NCBI GenBank assembly: GCA_001304365.1
Contig: LJNA01000042.1
Location: forward strand, 1-10,182
Direction of reading: 5' to 3'
DNA length: 10,182 nucleotides
Source of the DNA: Syntrophobacter sp. DG_60
Lineage (GTDB): Bacteria; Desulfobacterota; Desulfofervidia; Desulfofervidales; DG-60
The position numbers and the translations under genes were made by a program. Positions within the stretch are counted from its first letter, which is position 1; every line of letters starts with the position of its first letter. The notes under the pieces were generated by a model, which worked only from the letters and a program-made list of their open reading frames with translations, was not told where the DNA came from and made no database searches. Positions 6,808-10,182 of this stretch are shown in pieces.

Positions 6808-8262
6808 TCAAGTTATTGTAATTATTCTAACCGAATCTGTACCACCAAGCTGTCCAGGAGATACACCCTCAGTCAATATCACACGGTCACCCTTCTTTGC
6901 TAATCCCATCTCTTTTATAAACTTCATTACCACCTCATGCCAACTATCAGCCTTATTTTTTATCAAGAATGGATAAACTCCATAAGATAAGGCCAAAAAA
7001 TTGTGTGTTCCTTCATTGCTACTAAAGGATAGAATCCAACAATCGGGCTTAAATCTGGAGATGCGACGAGGTGTACTGCCAGTGTGTGTGGGCGTCAATA
7101 TAAAGCGCACGTTTAATGCACGCTTGGCCTCAATCACATTCAGGGATACAACATCCTCAACGGTCATGTTTTTATAGTCAATGCCAGTCTTAAAGTACTC
7201 CTCTAAGTAGGATGATGGTCTTACGGCTCTGCGTTGGCGTTCAATAGATGTTGCAATTCTAGCCATCATTTTTACCGTCTCTACGGGATATTTGCCAATG
7301 GCTGTTTCCTCAGACAACATCACGGCATCTGTACCATCCAAAATGGCATTTGCCACATCTGTTACTTCCGCCCGGGTTGGGCGAATGTTTTCTGTCATGG
7401 ACTGCAGCATTTGCGTGGCTGTGATCACTGGACGCCCCAATATGTTTGCCTTCTGTATAAGTTTTTTCTGAACCGCAGGCACATCTGCTATAGGAATCTG
7501 CACCCCAAGATCTCCACGAGCGATCATAATCGCATCTGTCACATCCAGTATCTCCTCGATGTTTTTAACTGCCTCCGCCCGTTCAATTTTTGCCACCACA
7601 TAAATAGATTTCCCTTTTTTTCTTGCAAATTCCTTAACCTTGAGGATATCATCTGCCTTTTCTACAAATGAAATGCAAAAGGCATCAATTCCCTCTTTCA
7701 ATCCAAAATCAACAAAATCGAGATCTCTGTCTGTCACTGCATCTATAAATATTTTTGCCCTGGGAAGGTTTAGCCCTTTATGGGATAGTAATTGCCCACC
7801 AATAATGACTTTACACCTGACTTCATGGTCTGATGTCTCTTGAACCCTTAACTGTACAAAACCATCGTTGAGATAGATGACCCTACCTTTAGATACACTC
7901 TCTGGTAATCTCTTATAATCCACAGATATAAGTGAGGCTGTGCCAAGGGTATCTTTAGTAGTGAGGGTCACAGAGTCACCTCTTTTCAGCACAAGCGGTT
8001 CGCTCTTCAGCTTGCCAATGCGGATTTTAGGACCAGGGAGGTCAATCATAATTGTAACTACACGGCCCAACCTTGTAGCCACAGAGCGGATATGTTGTAT
8101 ATGCTCCTTGTGATCCTCAAGGTTTCCATGAGAAAAATTAAGCCGAGCCACACTCATGCCACTCCTAATTAGTTCTTTAAGGACGGCTCTTGAACAAGAG
8201 GCCGGCCCAATTGTACAAACGATCTTTGTTTTATGACTGGGCAACCGTAATTTTGCCCTCAT
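6808..8262 (-). CDS. pyk: Pyruvate kinase, probably potassium-independent type
   Basis: The 484-residue protein is of normal length for bacterial pyruvate kinase, which converts phosphoenolpyruvate and ADP to pyruvate and ATP in the cytoplasm. It shows substrate and cation residues in 'RLNFSHG' (R40, N42, S44), the signature 'VVAKIERAEAV' with catalytic K225 and metal ligand E227, 'ARGDLGVQIP' with D251, 'TATQMLQSMT' (281-290), and the regulatory C-domain from about 350. The B domain inserts after residue 83. The 'DLPGPKIRIG' segment (74-83) has Leu, Pro and Lys where potassium-dependent enzymes have Thr, Lys and Glu (rabbit 113, 114, 117). The usual 'SGETA' reads 'SEETA' (317-321). It starts four bases after the phosphorylase stop, so the two genes form an operon; the Shine-Dalgarno sequence is weak and coupling to the upstream gene is likely. 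Confidence 0.96.
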   Translation of the reverse strand: MRAKLRLPSHKTKIVCTIGPASCSRAVLKELIRSGMSVARLNFSHGNLEDHKEHIQHIRSVATRLGRVVTIMIDLPGPKIRIGKLKSEPLVLKRGDSVTLTTKDTLGTASLISVDYKRLPESVSKGRVIYLNDGFVQLRVQETSDHEVRCKVIIGGQLLSHKGLNLPRAKIFIDAVTDRDLDFVDFGLKEGIDAFCISFVEKADDILKVKEFARKKGKSIYVVAKIERAEAVKNIEEILDVTDAIMIARGDLGVQIPIADVPAVQKKLIQKANILGRPVITATQMLQSMTENIRPTRAEVTDVANAILDGTDAVMLSEETAIGKYPVETVKMMARIATSIERQRRAVRPSSYLEEYFKTGIDYKNMTVEDVVSLNVIEAKRALNVRFILTPTHTGSTPRRISRFKPDCWILSFSSNEGTHNFLALSYGVYPFLIKNKADSWHEVVMKFIKEMGLAKKGDRVILTEGVSPGQLGGTDSVRIITIT

Positions 8263-8266
8263 TTTT

Positions 8267-10182
8267 TTATATCCCGTATTTATCTTTCAAAGTATTTGCG
8301 TAAAATTTCTTGATATATTCCTTAAGCATCCGTCGAGCAGAGAACCTTGGGGCATTGCTCTTTATGGATTCCTTCATAACCTTTACCCAGCCATGAGGGA
8401 TGCCATCTCCTGAGACCTTGTAATAAAGGGGGATAACCTCATTTTCCAGGATTTGATAGATAGCTTCGGCGTCTGCCTGATCCCTATTTCCAGTTAGTTC
8501 TTCCCGGCCAAAAGTCCAACCGTTTTTGCCGTTATACCCCTCCACCCACCAACCATCCATTATGCTCAGATGAGGCACACCATTCAGAGCAGCCTTCATC
8601 CCGCTGGTTCCACTGGCCTCCAGTGGCGGCAGAGGATTGTTCAACCATAAGTCCACCCCATGGACTATATACTGAGCAAATTGTTCTCCATAATCCTCCA
8701 CAAAAGCAATGTGGCCCCCAAACTCAGGATCACGGGCAGCATTAAATACCCTTTGAAGAATACGTTTTGCTGGGTCATCTGCAGGATGGGCCTTGCCAGC
8801 AAATATGATCTGTAAAGGCCGCCAGCGGTTATTAAGGAGTTTCTTTAACCGTTCTTGATGGTAAAAGATTAGATCCGCCCTTTTATAAGTGGCAAACCGG
8901 CGGGCAAAACCAATGGTTAATACCGAGGGATCCAGTAAAGCTCCTCCAACTAACACCCTGGTGGGGCTTACCCGGTCTTTTGCCCAACGCTGCCGTGTAC
9001 GCTCACGGATGGCATTTATCAATTTCATTTTTAACCAATAGTGGGTCCTCCACAACTCCTCATCTGGAATCTCATCGATCAACTCCCAAATAGTGGAGTC
9101 ATCATGATCTGCCAACCAGTTGGGACCAAGATATTTATTGAACAGGAGTTGCATCTTGGGTTCTATCCATGTAGGGACGTGTATACCGTTGGTCACATAA
9201 TCAATGGGGACTTTCTCTTTCGGTAAATCCGGCCAGAGGCTATGCCACATCCGACAGGCCACTTCATGATGCCTTTTGCTAACACCATTATGGTACCCAG
9301 ACATTCTAAGAGCAAAGACGGTCATATTAAAACCTGCATTGGGCTCTTTTGGGTGGATTCCCAATTGGAGAAAAGTATCGTGATCCAGTCCTAGGGCCGG
9401 CCAGTAGGAACTAAAGTATTTTTCTATCAGTTGAAATGGGAAAACGTCATGGCCAGCCAGAACCGGGGTATGGGTAGTAAAAACAGAGGTGCTCTTTACC
9501 TGATGAAGAGCTTCCTCATAACTCATCCCGCCCTGAACCCGTTCCCTAATCCCTTCCAAGAGCGCAAAAGCAGGATACCCCTCATTTAAATGGATTATAG
9601 AAGGTTTGATGCCCAGGGTATGTAGAATCTGGTAGCCGCCAATGCCAAGAACTATTTCCTGACGAAGTCTCTGTTCAGGATCACTAATATAGAGATGTTC
9701 AGATATTCTTCGGTTCCAGGGATCATTAATCTCGATATCGGTATCCATCAGGTAAAGGGGTATACGGCCCACAGCTATCTTCCATACGGCCACATATATT
9801 GGTGGCTCAATCAAGGGTACCCTGACCAGCAACTGTTTTCCTTCTTCATTTAGAACTCTGGAGATCGAGGCTGCATCCCGATCAAGGATTTCATCCATAC
9901 TCTCCTGCCAGCCATCCCCACGGATTTGCTGGCGGAAATACCCTTCAGGATACATAAAGCCTACCGCCACTAAAGGCACCCTCAGATCGCTACATTCCTT
10001 GATATAATCACCGGCCAAAAACCCCAATCCACCTGCATAAAAGGGCAAAGAATGGTGTAGCCCATACTCTGCGCAAAAATAGCCAATAGAGTATTTGTCA
10101 GGATCAGCAATGTTTTCTGAAAACCAACCTTGCTTTGCCTCCATATCCTTCCTAAACTGAGAAAGTACCACATCGTATTCAC
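8267..10182 (-). CDS. glgP: Alpha-glucan (glycogen/maltodextrin) phosphorylase, 5' end outside window
   Basis: This GT35-family enzyme uses pyridoxal phosphate to split terminal glucose from alpha-1,4-glucan with phosphate, giving glucose-1-phosphate. Counting from the V codon at 10171, the sequence shows 'FYAGGLGFLAGDYIKE' (44-59, the glycine-rich substrate loop), 'HLNEGYPAFALLE' (194-206), 'HTPVLAGHDVFP' (234-245), 'GFARRFATYKRADL' (421-434), and 'LEASGTSGMKAALNG' (517-531), where K526 should hold the cofactor. These match the short AgpA type of Thermotoga and many anaerobes rather than the long animal or E. coli GlgP type. The reading frame stays open past 10171 to the window edge (E-Y-D before that GTG), so the GTG is internal. 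About 637 residues are visible, and about 100 or more N-terminal residues, normally a DUF3417-like domain, are expected to the right. The gene precedes pyruvate kinase by four bases, consistent with an operon for stored-glucan use. Confidence 0.93.
   Translation of the reverse strand, partial: EYDVVLSQFRKDMEAKQGWFSENIADPDKYSIGYFCAEYGLHHSLPFYAGGLGFLAGDYIKECSDLRVPLVAVGFMYPEGYFRQQIRGDGWQESMDEILDRDAASISRVLNEEGKQLLVRVPLIEPPIYVAVWKIAVGRIPLYLMDTDIEINDPWNRRISEHLYISDPEQRLRQEIVLGIGGYQILHTLGIKPSIIHLNEGYPAFALLEGIRERVQGGMSYEEALHQVKSTSVFTTHTPVLAGHDVFPFQLIEKYFSSYWPALGLDHDTFLQLGIHPKEPNAGFNMTVFALRMSGYHNGVSKRHHEVACRMWHSLWPDLPKEKVPIDYVTNGIHVPTWIEPKMQLLFNKYLGPNWLADHDDSTIWELIDEIPDEELWRTHYWLKMKLINAIRERTRQRWAKDRVSPTRVLVGGALLDPSVLTIGFARRFATYKRADLIFYHQERLKKLLNNRWRPLQIIFAGKAHPADDPAKRILQRVFNAARDPEFGGHIAFVEDYGEQFAQYIVHGVDLWLNNPLPPLEASGTSGMKAALNGVPHLSIMDGWWVEGYNGKNGWTFGREELTGNRDQADAEAIYQILENEVIPLYYKVSGDGIPHGWVKVMKESIKSNAPRFSARRMLKEYIKKFYANTLKDKYGI

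Noticed and set aside
6784..6812. Possible terminator after pyruvate kinase
   Set aside because: On the minus strand a 4-base stem (CTTG/CAAG) overlaps the stop and a T run follows after a few bases. The stem is too short and weak to call.
6737..6976. Plus-strand open frame across the gap between the ferredoxin and pyruvate kinase genes
   Set aside because: Most of it is antisense to the pyruvate kinase C-terminus, and the remainder is low-complexity A/T-rich sequence. No Shine-Dalgarno sequence or known motif is present.
10169..10171. GTG as the start of the glucan phosphorylase
   Set aside because: The frame stays open upstream to the window end, and the family normally has about 100 or more residues before this point, so the real start lies outside.
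9982..10182. Separate small minus-strand gene at the right edge
   Set aside because: It overlaps the phosphorylase in another frame; the phosphorylase frame carries the conserved family sequence and remains open to the edge.

Overview
The window looks like ordinary chromosome from an anaerobic Gram-negative bacterium of moderate, A/T-leaning base composition. A very large AsmA/YhdP-type envelope protein points to a diderm. A tungsten/molybdenum aldehyde:ferredoxin oxidoreductase with its own four-cluster ferredoxin points to an anaerobe. Together with a DUF502 membrane protein and an AgpA-type short glucan phosphorylase, this best suits the Desulfobacterota (former Deltaproteobacteria) or a relative, perhaps a thermophile. 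That placement is inferred from gene content and protein style, not from a marker gene.

Layout: the left third (1-3801) is on the plus strand. It holds a complete 1192-residue AsmA-like protein followed, 18 bases after its stop and in the same frame, by the C-terminal half of an Hsp20 small heat-shock protein whose N-terminal half is missing. A GC-rich hairpin with a T run (3830-3857) ends this unit and sits between two convergent transcription units.

The remaining two thirds (3874-10182) are entirely on the minus strand. In transcription order they are: glucan phosphorylase (5' end beyond the right edge), pyruvate kinase (4-base gap), a 101-base gap with a possible promoter, a 16-cysteine ferredoxin, an aldehyde:ferredoxin oxidoreductase catalytic subunit (14-base overlap with the ferredoxin), a 60-base gap, and a two-helix DUF502 membrane protein. 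No gap exceeds about 100 bases. I see no tRNA, rRNA, CRISPR array, insertion sequence or integrase.

How the genes may work together: glucan phosphorylase releases glucose-1-phosphate from stored glucan, and pyruvate kinase closes lower glycolysis with ATP formation. The oxidoreductase/ferredoxin pair would oxidise an aldehyde (identity unknown) to the acid and pass electrons through a chain of [4Fe-4S] clusters. The neighbourhood suggests a link between storage-glucan breakdown and low-potential electron supply, but this rests only on adjacency and shared strand.

The points most worth a second look are the oxidoreductase pair with an unusual C-terminal signature beside glycolytic genes, the half Hsp20 gene fused by position to the AsmA gene, the potassium-independent signature of the pyruvate kinase, and a ferredoxin gene without a visible ribosome binding site but with a perfect -10 box six bases before its ATG. 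I do not see clear evidence of a wholly new system.
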